Source of the DNA: Allosalinactinospora lopnorensis
GTDB lineage: Bacteria > Actinomycetota > Actinomycetes > Streptosporangiales > Streptosporangiaceae
Assembly: GCF_000981225.1 (NCBI RefSeq)
Contig: NZ_LAJC01000014.1
Coordinates: forward strand, 32,583-96,582
Length of the DNA: 64,000 bases
Reading direction: 5' to 3'
Shown here: positions 35,941 through 44,497 of the stretch, piece by piece
Numbering within the stretch: the stretch's first letter is position 1
How the letters are laid out: each line of letters opens with the position of its first letter
The notes under the pieces: generated by a model
Seen by the model: only the letters and a program-made list of their open reading frames with translations
Databases searched by the model: none
What the model was told of the DNA's origin: nothing
Position numbers and translations under genes: made by a program

Positions 35941-37158
35941 CTAGGCGGGCTGGAGTTCATGCTCGGGGATGGGCTTGCCGGGAGGCGTGGCAGAGTGGGA
36001 GAACTTCACCATCGAGTTGAGCGTGAAGTTGCCGGCAGCCTCCTTGATCTCCTCCCACTTGTGCGCGGCCTCGGCCACCTTGAGCTTCTGCATCATGAGG
36101 CTCATGTCGGCGAGTTCCTTGTCCTGGTAGTTCTGGGCGACGAAGGTGAGCCGCTGCCCGATGTCGATCCAGGAGCCTTCGATGCTCTCCAGTTGCGTCT
36201 TGAAGCCGCTGAGAGCGGGGGTTACTTGGCTGATCGAGGTGTTGAACGCGGACAGGTCCGTGGTCAGCAGGGTCTTCTTGGTGATCTCCTGTCCGGCGCC
36301 GGCGATCTGACCGCACAGGTCGTTGTAGGCCGAGCGGGCTTTGGCGGCGGCCACTCCGAAACCGATCCCGAGGCCGAGCGCGATCGGGAAGAGCAGGCCG
36401 CCTGAGAGGATGAGCAGCCCGACGGAGGTTGCACATGCCGTGATGGTGTAGTCGTGCCACTTCTTCCACGCCGCGTCCCTGGCCCCTTCCAGGGTTTTGA
36501 TTTCCTTCTTCTTCTCGCCGATCATCTTGTTGGCCTCGCTCATGATGTCTGAGGAGGCGTTGGTGTAGAGCCGGAGCTCTTCGTGCGCGGCGGTGATCTT
36601 CGTGTCGAAGTCCGCCAGTTTCTGCAGAAGTTTCGCGGTCTGCTTGCGCATCTCCTCGGCTGTCTGAACGACCCCTTGCGGGCCGGTGAGGAAGTCGCGG
36701 ACGTCCTTGGCCCTCTGCGCCGCGTCGTGGCCGGAGTAGACGTCCGAGAAGTTTCGGAACATGAAGGCGATCTGGTCGGCCCTGCTGCGGACCTGGCCCG
36801 CCAACCACACGATGTGCGCGTAGATCTCCTTCGGCGGCTCTTTCTGGAGCAGAATCGCGCCGTCCTTCGCGATCGCATCGCGCAGTGTGGTCGGGTTGCC
36901 GAAGGTGCCGCTGAGGTCCTGGACGTTCTTCATCGCCTGGACCGCCTTGTTGATCTTGTCCTTGTCGGGGAACTCGCCGTAGCGGGAGACGAAGTCCCCA
37001 GTGGTGATGGGCAGCTTCAGAGCGGAGGCGATGTGTGACTGCAAGGTCAGCCACTCGTTGCCGAAGATGATCAGCCGGTTCGCGGGCTGCCCCCGTTCCT
37101 GGTTGAGGTTGGGGATGATGGGGAGCTTCTTCGGGAAGGCGGCCGTGTCCGTGGTCAT
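35941..37158 (-). CDS. Alpha-xenorhabdolysin XaxA/YaxA-like pore-forming toxin subunit
   Basis: 405 residues from ATG 37158 (AAGGAG upstream), the usual length of XaxA. Long helices flank a strongly hydrophobic hairpin at residues 238-272 (ITACATSVGLLILSGGLLFP then IALGLGIGFGVAAAKA), the membrane-insertion region expected in a ClyA-like alpha pore former. Helices before it (EANKMIGEKKKEIKTLEGA) are coiled-coil like. No signal peptide, as is usual for Xax/Yax. It is the first gene of the four-gene minus-strand operon. Target cell (insect, fungus, bacterium) cannot be read. Confidence 0.6.
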   Translation of the reverse strand: MTTDTAAFPKKLPIIPNLNQERGQPANRLIIFGNEWLTLQSHIASALKLPITTGDFVSRYGEFPDKDKINKAVQAMKNVQDLSGTFGNPTTLRDAIAKDGAILLQKEPPKEIYAHIVWLAGQVRSRADQIAFMFRNFSDVYSGHDAAQRAKDVRDFLTGPQGVVQTAEEMRKQTAKLLQKLADFDTKITAAHEELRLYTNASSDIMSEANKMIGEKKKEIKTLEGARDAAWKKWHDYTITACATSVGLLILSGGLLFPIALGLGIGFGVAAAKARSAYNDLCGQIAGAGQEITKKTLLTTDLSAFNTSISQVTPALSGFKTQLESIEGSWIDIGQRLTFVAQNYQDKELADMSLMMQKLKVAEAAHKWEEIKEAAGNFTLNSMVKFSHSATPPGKPIPEHELQPA

Positions 37159-37385
37159 AGGAGCTCCTTGAAATAGAGACTTTCCGGAATCCCGTTCCAA
37201 GCGCGGCTACCACATGCCTTTCTGGCCATCGGAGGTTCTCTTTCGTTGGGCGGTCGTGGGCGTCGCGCTATGAGCGACTCCGGTGCCGAAGTTCACCCCG
37301 ACTGGAATCGGCGAGATCCGATCTACCCGGGCGCCATTCCGGTCCAAACACAGGTGAAACGGGAGCCGCTGTTTCGTGTGGTGTT

Positions 37386-37781
37386 CTAGAAATACCGGCG
37401 TGACGAGTTGAAAGGCGAATGCGGTGGGCCCTCACGGGATGTCGTGCGGGCCTCGGCGAATTCCAGGACCCGCCGCGCCCAGTAGACCACGGAAGGCGCA
37501 TACGCCTGCTGCACCGCGGAACGGTGCAGGTCTCGCCAGACCCCGGCCCGGGTCCACCGGCGGAATCTGCGGTAGGCGGTTTGCCAGGAGACGGTGAACA
37601 CCGACGGCAGTTGCCGCCACGGGCACCCTGTCACCAGCACGTAAACGACCGCGGCGAATACGGCCTCCTCGTCGGTAGCGGCGGTGCCTCCGCCCTGCGG
37701 TCGATGGGCGAACCAGGGAAGGAGCGGTGCGGCCAATTCCCACAGGCAGGTGGGGGCCAGCCAGCAGAAGCGACCATTCAT
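37386..37781 (-). mobile_element. IS5-family transposase fragment (DUF4096 N-terminal domain)
   Basis: From the ATG at 37781: CLWELAAPLLPWFAHRPQGG, AVVYVLVTGCPWRQLPSVF and WQTAYRRFRRWTRAGVWRDL are the DUF4096 part of IS5-type transposases. The frame ends at 37386 and no DDE catalytic half follows, so only an orfA-like piece remains. Confidence 0.75.
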
Positions 37782-38094
37782 AGGGCTCATCATGCGCGGC
37801 AGGCGTGCCACATGAAACAACTTCCGTTTATTTTTCGCTCGATTGGCGAACAGTCCGCTTTGCATCGAATGCGCTGTTTGTCGACGGATGGGGATTTCAC
37901 TCGGGACTCAAAAAGAAGAAATCGGGACAGTTCGTCGAGTCGAAAGTGAGTCCATTTCGCGATCGGGGGGCGCCCTGCCCCGCGGACGAGTCAATTCCGG
38001 AGGCAACTCTTCTCAGATTCTATTGCCGCCCGAATGCGTGGACCGCGGTGGTGCTCCCGCTCCGCTCCGAGGTGGATTCATTTCCGCTCTTGGT
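37782..38094. other. AT-richer gap between IS remnants, nothing recognised
   Basis: Lower GC than the surroundings, with several A/T runs. No open frame with family features. It is likely debris from repeated insertions. Confidence 0.4.
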
Positions 38095-38390
38095 GCGAGG
38101 CTTCGCCGGCCAGCAGAGCCCGACCAGGCTGAGGGGTGGATAAGGATCTCGTAGACCCCATCGGATCGCATCCGGGATCGTGTGGTGGCCAAAACCAGAC
38201 GGCGGGGCTGCGGAGCGTAGCCAGGTTCTCAGGTCGGTGGCCAGCACTGTCTGGCAGGCGTTCTCGCCAAGCGGAGGTCTCTGAGGTGGTGCGGGGCCTC
38301 GATATCCCAATGCCCGCACACCAGTGCGCCCAGCCTGAAGGCACCGGCCCGCTCCGCTTCCACGCTTGTCACCACAACTGATCTTTTCAT
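38095..38390 (-). mobile_element. ISAs1-family transposase remnant (C-terminal end)
   Basis: On the minus strand VVVTSVEAERAGAFRLGALV then CGHWDIEAPHHLRDLRLA matches the ISAs1 C-terminal block (RGHWxIENxLHWVRDVxF). The next part, ACQTVLATDLRTWLRSAAPP and GHHTIPDAIRWGLRDPYPPL, is in another frame. Only the last 100 residues survive and they are frameshifted. Confidence 0.65.
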
Positions 38391-38463
38391 TAGTCGGGTG
38401 GGGCGAGTGGGTGGTCTGCGATCATCGCGGTATGCCCCCATTGTTGAGCGTGACGCTGCTGAT

Positions 38464-38790
38464 GTGCCCCCGTTGACACGGCCGCAGACGGTCGAGGCGC
38501 GGCGGAGGCGAGCCGCCGAGTTGCTGGAGCAGGGCTGCTCCCAGGCCGAGGTGGCACGGATGGCAGGCGTCTCGCCCGAGAGCGTGCGGCGCTGGAAGCG
38601 CCAGATCGAGCGGGGCGGCACCGCCGCGCTGCGGCGGGCGCGTGGCCAGCGGGCGCCTGCCCAAGCTCACCGAGGCCCAGGTGGAACAGGTGCGCACCGT
38701 CCTGGATCGGCGGCAGAGCCTGCGTGCGCTCTGGCAGGGTGAGGCGAGGTTGTCGGAGGCGGTGTGCCGCAGATCGGTGGGCACTACCAT
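38464..38790 (+). mobile_element. IS630-family transposase remnant (N-terminal HTH)
   Basis: RRRRAAELLEQGCSQAEVAR followed by MAGVSPESVRRWKRQIERGG is the helix-turn-helix start of an IS630 transposase. A frame change near 38640 leads to ASGRLPKLTEAQVEQVRTVL. The DDE domain is missing. It ends just before the tRNA cluster. Confidence 0.65.
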
Positions 38791-38912
38791 GCGAGCGGCA
38801 CCGAGGGGTGCGGACAAACCCCGGAAACGAAAACGGTCTCCCAGATGTCTCCCATGAAGGCTGAGCCCTCCCGGAAGATCTCTGAGAGACCTGTCCTGAC
38901 CCGCTGTTGTAG

Positions 38913-38989
<77 letters not shown>

Positions 38990-39000
38990 AAGCCTAGGCT

Positions 39001-39075
39001 TGGAGGCGGAGACGGGAATCGAACCCGTGTACAGGGATTTGCAGTCCCTTGCCTAAGCCACTCGGCCACTCCGCC
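39001..39075 (-). tRNA. tRNA-Cys (GCA)
   Basis: Acceptor GGCGGAG/CTCCGCC, anticodon loop CTGCAAA (anticodon GCA), T arm GGGTTCGATTCCC and an encoded CCA. It lies 11 bases upstream of tRNA-Val. Confidence 0.95.
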
Positions 39076-39122
39076 GCGAGGCGCGTTCGCGCCCTCTGAG
39101 TGGCACCCACACGGCCTCTCCG

Positions 39123-39195
39123 AGCGGACGACGGGATTCGAACCCGCGACCCTCACCTTGGCAAGGTGATGCTCTACCAGCTGAGCCACGTCCGC
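39123..39195 (-). tRNA. tRNA-Gly (GCC), copy 1
   Basis: Acceptor GCGGACG/CGTCCGC, anticodon loop TTGCCAA (anticodon GCC), no encoded CCA. Identical to the copy at 39235-39307. Confidence 0.95.
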
Positions 39196-39234
39196 CTGTC
39201 ACGGGGCCGCAACCCCGTGAGTTTTGCTGCTCCG

Positions 39235-39307
39235 AGCGGACGACGGGATTCGAACCCGCGACCCTCACCTTGGCAAGGTGATGCTCTACCAGCTGAGCCA
39301 CGTCCGC
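39235..39307 (-). tRNA. tRNA-Gly (GCC), copy 2
   Basis: Same sequence as the copy at 39123-39195, including the flanking TCCGAG trailer. The 39-base spacer between them carries a short hairpin (CACGGGG/CCCCGTG, 39200-39218), perhaps used in processing. Confidence 0.95.
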
Positions 39308-39547
39308 GCCGCGAGGCCTGGGCGCCCGGGGCTTGCCGGATGCGCCTCCCTCACTGCCTTTAGAACTCTAGCGGATACCAGCCTCCAGACGAAATCGAAA
39401 CCCGCTGGTGGCGCGGGAGCGATCCTTGGATGAACGACGAGTGCGCGGATCGGCGCGGGAACGGAGGTCCGCCCCGAAGCGTCGCGGAAGGGGAGCAGGG
39501 GGTGGGCGTCCACGGGAGTGATCCCTGCTCACCGGGAATACCGCGGG

Positions 39548-39979
39548 TCAGCGCTCCAGAGGGCCTATGGAGGTGGGGACGTCCGGGCGGGGCGGGGCTG
39601 ACAGGTACCGGCCCACTCGCTGTATTACCTTGTTCATCTCGTAGGCCACCAGGCCCACATCGCAGTCGGTGTCGGCGAGCAACGCCATACAGGCGCCCTC
39701 GCCTGCGGCGGCGACGAACAGGAACGCGCCGTCCATCTCGATGATGCTCTGTCGGACGTCGCCGGCCGAGAACTGCTTGCCGGCGCCTGAGGCGAGGCTG
39801 TGCAGCCCTGAGGCGATGGCCGCCAGGTGCTCGGCCGTCGAACGGTCCAGTTGGCTGGAGGAGGCCATCAGCAGGCCGTCGGTGGAGAGCACGATGGCGT
39901 GGCGCGTGCCTTTCGCGCGGATTAGGAGGTCGTCGAGCAACCAGCTCAGTTCGGCGGGGGCGGTACTCCGTGAGGTCAT
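39548..39979 (-). CDS. Roadblock/LC7 domain protein (conservon CvnB-like)
   Basis: 143 residues. The fold is shown by ELSWLLDDLLIRAKGTRHAI, VLSTDGLLMASSSQLDR, EHLAAIASGLHSLASGAGKQ and ACMALLADTDCDVGLVAYEM. These proteins act on small GTPases of the Ras-like type (MglB/CvnB). The usual partners (sensor kinase CvnA, DUF742, GTPase) are not next to it, so this is a solo copy. Confidence 0.85.
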   Translation of the reverse strand: MTSRSTAPAELSWLLDDLLIRAKGTRHAIVLSTDGLLMASSSQLDRSTAEHLAAIASGLHSLASGAGKQFSAGDVRQSIIEMDGAFLFVAAAGEGACMALLADTDCDVGLVAYEMNKVIQRVGRYLSAPPRPDVPTSIGPLER

Positions 39980-40339
39980 GGCTCTCTTGATCTGTTGTCG
40001 TCTGGAGATGGCGCGTCGGTGGCCGGCCGTGAAGGCCGGGCGGCCACCGACATCGGCGGGATACCGTGAGGGCCCCGCAAGCGTTGCCCAGATGATAGCG
40101 ATTCGTGACCCGTCCGTCCGGTTTCTGATGTGGTGCCGGGGTGGCGTTCTCCTGGTGAGGGTGGGGAACCGGTCTGGTCCGTTACCGTACCCACCGGTTC
40201 AGAGCTCTATATGAGACCGGCCGGTGCTGGTCAGGGGGTTGCGTCCATGGCGGAACAGAACGTAGTGGATGGCGGTCCGAGAGTGCACAGGTGGCAGGAT
40301 CAGGATAGGACGCGGTTCGGAGATGAGGGGATCGAAGCC

Positions 40340-41182
40340 ATGCGGGTGTGGATCGCGGGTGCCGGATACGGCAGGGGGCAGGTGCTCGATGCCGAGGAGG
40401 CCCGGATTCCCGTGCTGGATCACGGGATTACGGTCGGTGACGGCGTCTTCGAGACGGTGAAGGCCGTGGGAGGGGAGACCTTCGCTCTCACCCGCCACCT
40501 GCAACGGTTGGCTCGCTCGGCGCGGGCTCTCGGCATCGCGTCTCCCGACCTCGACCTCATCAGGGCCGGCGTACGCCAGGCGCTCGACGCCAATCCCGGG
40601 ATGGAGCCGACCCGGGTGCGCATCACCGTGACCGCGGGGCTGGGGCCGCTGGGATCCGAGCGCACCGGAAGCGAACTCACCAGCATTGTCGCGATCGGGC
40701 CCTTCCCTCCGATCGCTCCCATGGTGGACGTCACGGTGGTGCCGTGGACCCGCAACGAGAACGGTGCGCTCGCCGGTGTGAAGTCCACCTCATACGCCGA
40801 GAACGTCTTGGCGCTGAGCTATGCGGCCAAGCGCGGCGGGAGTGAGGCGGTCTTCGCGAACACGGCGGGGAACCTGTGCGAGGGAACGGGCAGCAACATC
40901 TTCGTGGTCATCGGGGGGCGGCTCGTGACGCCCCCGTTGTCGGCCGGTCCGCTGGCGGGTATCACCCGCGAGCTGGTGCTGGAGTGGGCCGGGGGAGAGG
41001 AGAGCGACATCCCGATGTCGTCGCTGCCGGAGGCATCGGAGGCCTTCCTGGCGTCGACCGGCCGCGACGTCCAGCCGATCCGCGCGATCGATGGCCGAGA
41101 GCTGCCGGAGGCTCCGGGACCGATCACCCGGAAGGCCATGGAGGTGTTCATGGAGCGCGCCGCGGCCGACCTGGACCCCTGA
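40340..41182 (+). CDS. Aminotransferase class IV, aminodeoxychorismate lyase (PabC)-like
   Basis: 280 residues from ATG 40340, which gives the family start MRVWIAGAGYG; longer frames upstream are not supported. Fold type IV PLP marks: LDHGITVGDGVFETVKAVGG, the PLP Lys in ALAGVKSTSYAENVLALSYA and EGTGSNIFVVIGGRLVTPPL. PabC releases pyruvate from aminodeoxychorismate to give p-aminobenzoate for folate; branched-chain or D-amino acid transaminases are related, so the exact reaction is not certain. A very strong terminator follows. Confidence 0.85.
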   Translation: MRVWIAGAGYGRGQVLDAEEARIPVLDHGITVGDGVFETVKAVGGETFALTRHLQRLARSARALGIASPDLDLIRAGVRQALDANPGMEPTRVRITVTAGLGPLGSERTGSELTSIVAIGPFPPIAPMVDVTVVPWTRNENGALAGVKSTSYAENVLALSYAAKRGGSEAVFANTAGNLCEGTGSNIFVVIGGRLVTPPLSAGPLAGITRELVLEWAGGEESDIPMSSLPEASEAFLASTGRDVQPIRAIDGRELPEAPGPITRKAMEVFMERAAADLDP

Positions 41183-41206
41183 GCCGACCGGAACACCGCA
41201 TGCGCC

Positions 41207-41262
41207 CCGAAGACGACGAAGCCGTGCCCCTTCCGGAAGGGGCACGGCTTCGTCGTCTTCGG
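41207..41262. terminator. 56-bp perfect palindrome, terminator of the pabC-like gene
   Basis: Each 28-base half is the exact reverse complement of the other, centred on TTCC/GGAA at 41234-41235, with no mismatch. It begins 24 bases after the stop. It can fold as a long hairpin in either direction and so could also end transcription of the ssgB-like gene from the other strand. Confidence 0.75.
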
Positions 41263-41381
41263 CTCTGATGGGGGGTTTGTGGGTGATGTCGGTGGGTAAA
41301 CCACGAACCAGGTGTATAGGCGTATTCACGTATTGTCGGACATGTCGCAGCGCCCCGGGCGACGGAGGTACCAAGGGCGCA

Positions 41382-41801
41382 TCAGAGGTGCAGGTGCTGC
41401 TCGATCTCAGCGTCCAGGTCCACATGGTCGGCTTCCTGCCCTGCTGGAACGATTTCGTACGTCTTGTGCAGGAACTCGGCCAGTGGAGAGACGGGAGCGT
41501 CGAACTGCGCCTTCCCGAACGGGGACGACAGTGAGATGTTGACCGTCTGCTCTCCCTCGCCCTTGGCCGGCCAGACCCGGACGTCCCCCTCGCCGACGGG
41601 ACGCACGATGCCCACTGTCAGCAGCTCCCGGGCGAAGATCCACTCAACGGGGTCGTCCTCGCCGGTGTGGAAGGCCACCTTGATCGCGTAGGGGTCATCG
41701 GCGGTGTAGTCCAGCCGCGCGACCAAGGGGACCGCCGTGCGGTCAGGGACCACGAGCCGAAGGCCGAGCTCGGCGCTGGCAGTTATGCCGCTACTGTTCA
41801 T
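41382..41801 (-). CDS. ssgB: SsgA-family sporulation/cell division regulator, SsgB-like
   Basis: 139 residues from ATG 41801. Typical SALP blocks: ELGLRLVVPDRTAVPLVARL, DDPYAIKVAFHTGEDDPVEW, IFARELLTVGIVRPVGEGDV and ISLSSPFGKAQFDAP. In streptomycetes SsgB recruits FtsZ to sporulation septa together with SsgA. Of the family, SsgB is the widely conserved single copy in sporulating actinomycetes and resembles this sequence best; the assignment as SsgB is likely but not certain. Confidence 0.8.
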   Translation of the reverse strand: MNSSGITASAELGLRLVVPDRTAVPLVARLDYTADDPYAIKVAFHTGEDDPVEWIFARELLTVGIVRPVGEGDVRVWPAKGEGEQTVNISLSSPFGKAQFDAPVSPLAEFLHKTYEIVPAGQEADHVDLDAEIEQHLHL

Positions 41802-42244
41802 ATTCGCCAAACCTTTTTCTCGTCCGGCCCCGCGTTGTGCGGGTGGTTGCCGTGTCGCCCGCTTCAACGCGGCCGGCCGCGACCTGTGACGCGCGACCGG
41901 AACTTATCCTCTCGAATCGTGCAGGGGGAGCGCGCCGCGGCCGCTCCCCCGATCCTTCGTCACTGTAATGAGCTGCGGAAACCAGGAATTTCCGGATGGT
42001 GTGTGTGCCAGGTCACCTGCAGGCGGGAAGCTTATGGCTCCCTTCTACTACCGTGCGCCCGGACCACCGTCACATGAGGGGGTTTCACATTTTGCGTGTC
42101 CTTGGGAAGAACCTGTGCATTCATGGCGTGATATCGATCACATCCAGGGGGTTTCCTCGGTGCGGGTGAGTGCGCCACCCACCCCTCCGGATGCGCTAGA
42201 GTCTTTCTTGTCCGCCCCATAGCGCGGGGCGGGCGCACCTTCAG
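41802..42244. promoter_or_regulatory. Upstream region of ssgB-like gene and tRNA-Val
   Basis: 443 bases without a gene. It should hold the minus-strand promoter(s) of the sporulation gene and the plus-strand promoter of the tRNA. AT-richer stretches near 41960-42000 and 42070-42140 are the most promoter-like. I see no riboswitch. Confidence 0.4.
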
Positions 42245-42318
42245 GGGCGATTAGCTCAGTTGGCTAGAGCGCGTCGTTCACACCGACGAGGTCACTGGTT
42301 CGAGTCCAGTATCGCCCA
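42245..42318 (+). tRNA. tRNA-Val (CAC)
   Basis: Acceptor GGGCGAT/ATCGCCC, anticodon loop TTCACAC (anticodon CAC), T loop TTCGAGT. No encoded CCA. It reads the GTG valine codon that is common in this genome. Confidence 0.95.
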
Positions 42319-42471
42319 CAAGTCGACCCGTTCTGTTCACCGACCCCCGGTCATTTTCATGGCGGGCCGCAGCGTTCCTTCGGGGAGCCAGGCTCCCTTG
42401 GCCGGTCCACCCGCCCCAGTTCGACTTCGCTGCGGGTGACGGTGTTTTCCGGGCGCAGGCTGCGGAAGGTC

Positions 42472-42858
42472 TCACTCGTCGGATGCCACCCTCTTGCGGG
42501 CGCGGCGCCCGGCATCCAGGGCCCTCTCCTTGGTGCCGTGCGCCCAGCGCCGGGCCCGGCGCAGCAGTCCGTGCGCCCACGCGAACTCGGTCGCCAGGAT
42601 CGCCAACCCGAGGATGATCCCGGCGAGTCCCGGTCCGGGGGTCACACACATGACGAGCCCGGCCAGCAGGATCAGGCCGCCGGTGAGCCCAACAGCGGTG
42701 CGCCAGGTCCAGTGCAGCACCGGATGGGAGCGCATACGTTGACGCCAGATGCGCAGCCGGGTGCGGAACCGCCGCCAACGGCGGACGCGCGGGGAAGAGA
42801 GGTTCGAAGAGGGGGATGTCGCCGGATCCGGCGTGCCGGAGAGTGAGCTCGGTGACAT
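42472..42858 (-). CDS. TIGR02611/PGPGW-type membrane protein
   Basis: 128 residues. A basic N-terminus is followed by WRTAVGLTGGLILLAGLVMC, then the signature TPGPGLAGIILGLAILATEF and WAHGLLRRARRWA. The protein has two membrane helices and basic ends. Function is unknown; the family is widespread in actinobacteria. Confidence 0.8.
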   Translation of the reverse strand: MSPSSLSGTPDPATSPSSNLSSPRVRRWRRFRTRLRIWRQRMRSHPVLHWTWRTAVGLTGGLILLAGLVMCVTPGPGLAGIILGLAILATEFAWAHGLLRRARRWAHGTKERALDAGRRARKRVASDE

Positions 42859-42959
42859 ATGATCACAATATCGGCTAGATGACGTGGAGAAATCGGCTCG
42901 GCCGCTTAGGGGAAGAGTTTAGGCGGTCGTCATCCGCCCCGGTGGGCCCCAATCCCGCT

Positions 42960-44132
42960 CTACAGTCCGCCCCCGGTCTCGGCGGCGACGTCGTGGCCGT
43001 AGATCCAGTCGGCGTTGGCCAGCTCCGCGTTTCTGAGGACGGCCGTGCGCCGCCCCGAATCCTCGCTGCCGGTCCCGGTCAGCCTGTGCATGAGCTCCCG
43101 GGAGAGCGCGTGGATCCGTTCGGTGCGCTCCCGGCGCAACGCAGCGTACCGGGCCAGCGCCTGGTCCGCCGTGAAGGCCGTCGCCGTGCGGAGGCAGGAG
43201 GCCAGCACAATGGCGTCCTCCACGGCCTGGTTGGCCCCCTGGGCGAAGAAGGGCAGCATCGGGTGTGCGGCATCGCCCATGAGGGCGATCCGGCCCCGGT
43301 GCCAATCAGTGGCCGCGTCCCGGTCGTGCAGCACCCACCTGCCGATCCAGTCGGCCCCGGAGACCACCGAGAGAATGTCGGGGCTCCAGTCCTGGAACGC
43401 CTGCTTGAGGTCGCTGATACGCCCCTGAGCGGTCCACGACTCCGGGCGGACGACCTGCGTGGGAACGGAGGCGTTGAAACTGATCGTCGCGCCGCTCGAC
43501 ACCGGGTAGCAGGAGAAGTACGTTTCGGCGCCCATCCACACCCGGATCCGCGGCTCGGCGCCGAAACCGGTCACGCGCTCGGCGGGTACCAGGCCGCGGT
43601 AGAGGTTCCTGCCGGCGAACCGATGTTTCTCGGTGTTGAGCACTCCCCGCATGACCGAGTGGATGCCGTCGGCCCCGACCGCCACGTCGCCGTGTACCTC
43701 CTGGCCGTCGGCGCAGCACAGGGTTACGCCGTCGCTGCTCTCCAGCACGTCTGTGACGTAGCGCCCGCGCCTGACGGAGCCGGAGGGGACGGCGTCCAGC
43801 AGGATCCGGTGCAGATCGGAGCGCAGCAGCGTATAGAAGGGGGCTTCGTACCGGCGTTCGTAGTCCGTGCCCAGAGGAGTGGAGTGCAGCAGAAGGCCGT
43901 CGTTCCACCGCAGCATGTCGTGGCTCTCGGGGCGCACGGCCACCTTCGCCAGCGCGTCGCCCAACCCTAGGCGCAGGAGGAGGCGTGCGGCGTTCGGCGC
44001 GAGCTGAAGCCCGGCCCCGACCGGCCGGAGCTCCTGGTTCTGGTCCAGCAGCACCACCCTGATGCCGCTGCGCGCGAGCGCGGTCGCCAGCGTCAATCCG
44101 GCGATTCCCGCCCCTACGATGACGATCCGCAT
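42960..44132 (-). CDS. FAD-dependent monooxygenase (salicylate hydroxylase-like group)
   Basis: 390 residues from ATG 44132. FAD motif VIVGAGIAGLTLATALARSG at the N-terminus, the DG motif in GDVAVGADGIHSVMRGVLN and the GD motif in IALMGDAAHPMLPFFAQGAN. This is class A flavoprotein hydroxylase structure, using NAD(P)H and O2 to hydroxylate an aromatic-type substrate in the cytosol. The substrate is not visible. It stands alone. Confidence 0.85.
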   Translation of the reverse strand: MRIVIVGAGIAGLTLATALARSGIRVVLLDQNQELRPVGAGLQLAPNAARLLLRLGLGDALAKVAVRPESHDMLRWNDGLLLHSTPLGTDYERRYEAPFYTLLRSDLHRILLDAVPSGSVRRGRYVTDVLESSDGVTLCCADGQEVHGDVAVGADGIHSVMRGVLNTEKHRFAGRNLYRGLVPAERVTGFGAEPRIRVWMGAETYFSCYPVSSGATISFNASVPTQVVRPESWTAQGRISDLKQAFQDWSPDILSVVSGADWIGRWVLHDRDAATDWHRGRIALMGDAAHPMLPFFAQGANQAVEDAIVLASCLRTATAFTADQALARYAALRRERTERIHALSRELMHRLTGTGSEDSGRRTAVLRNAELANADWIYGHDVAAETGGGL

Positions 44133-44497
44133 GAACACCCCTGCACCTCGGACATCTCGGGCTGCACGCCCTGTCCTTGTTGATCTGCATACCCGTGGAA
44201 GCTTTACCGAAGTCCTGAGTCCTGAGAATCCCTCACTTATTATTCGACGTCAGGCCCGGGTGTCCAGTTCGAAGTCATTTATCACGGTTCGGGTGGTCGG
44301 TGCGGGGGGGGGAAGACGACCAGTGAAGCGCGGCGATCCGGATGAGGGGGCGGCCGGTAGCCGATAGCATCGAAACCGAGGTGGCGGGCCAGGCCGCGGT
44401 GGCCGGTGCCCGCACCCGGAAATTCCGACATCATCCCGCATACGGCCGCATGCCGCAATCTTGGCCGCCGAGATGCCCGACCTCTTGAGGAGACACC
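44133..44497. promoter_or_regulatory. Divergent region between monooxygenase and thrS
   Basis: 365 bases. The monooxygenase promoter lies on the left and the thrS promoter and leader on the right, with TTGAGGAG as the thrS ribosome site. I looked for a T-box-like leader and did not see a convincing one. Confidence 0.4.

Noticed and set aside
39123..39307. Direct repeat of 73 bp that could suggest a CRISPR or duplication array
   Set aside because: It is two identical tRNA-Gly genes. No other regular repeats with spacers were found in the window.
44133..44497. T-box or other riboswitch upstream of thrS
   Set aside because: I could not find the T-box consensus or a specifier-loop fold in this leader.
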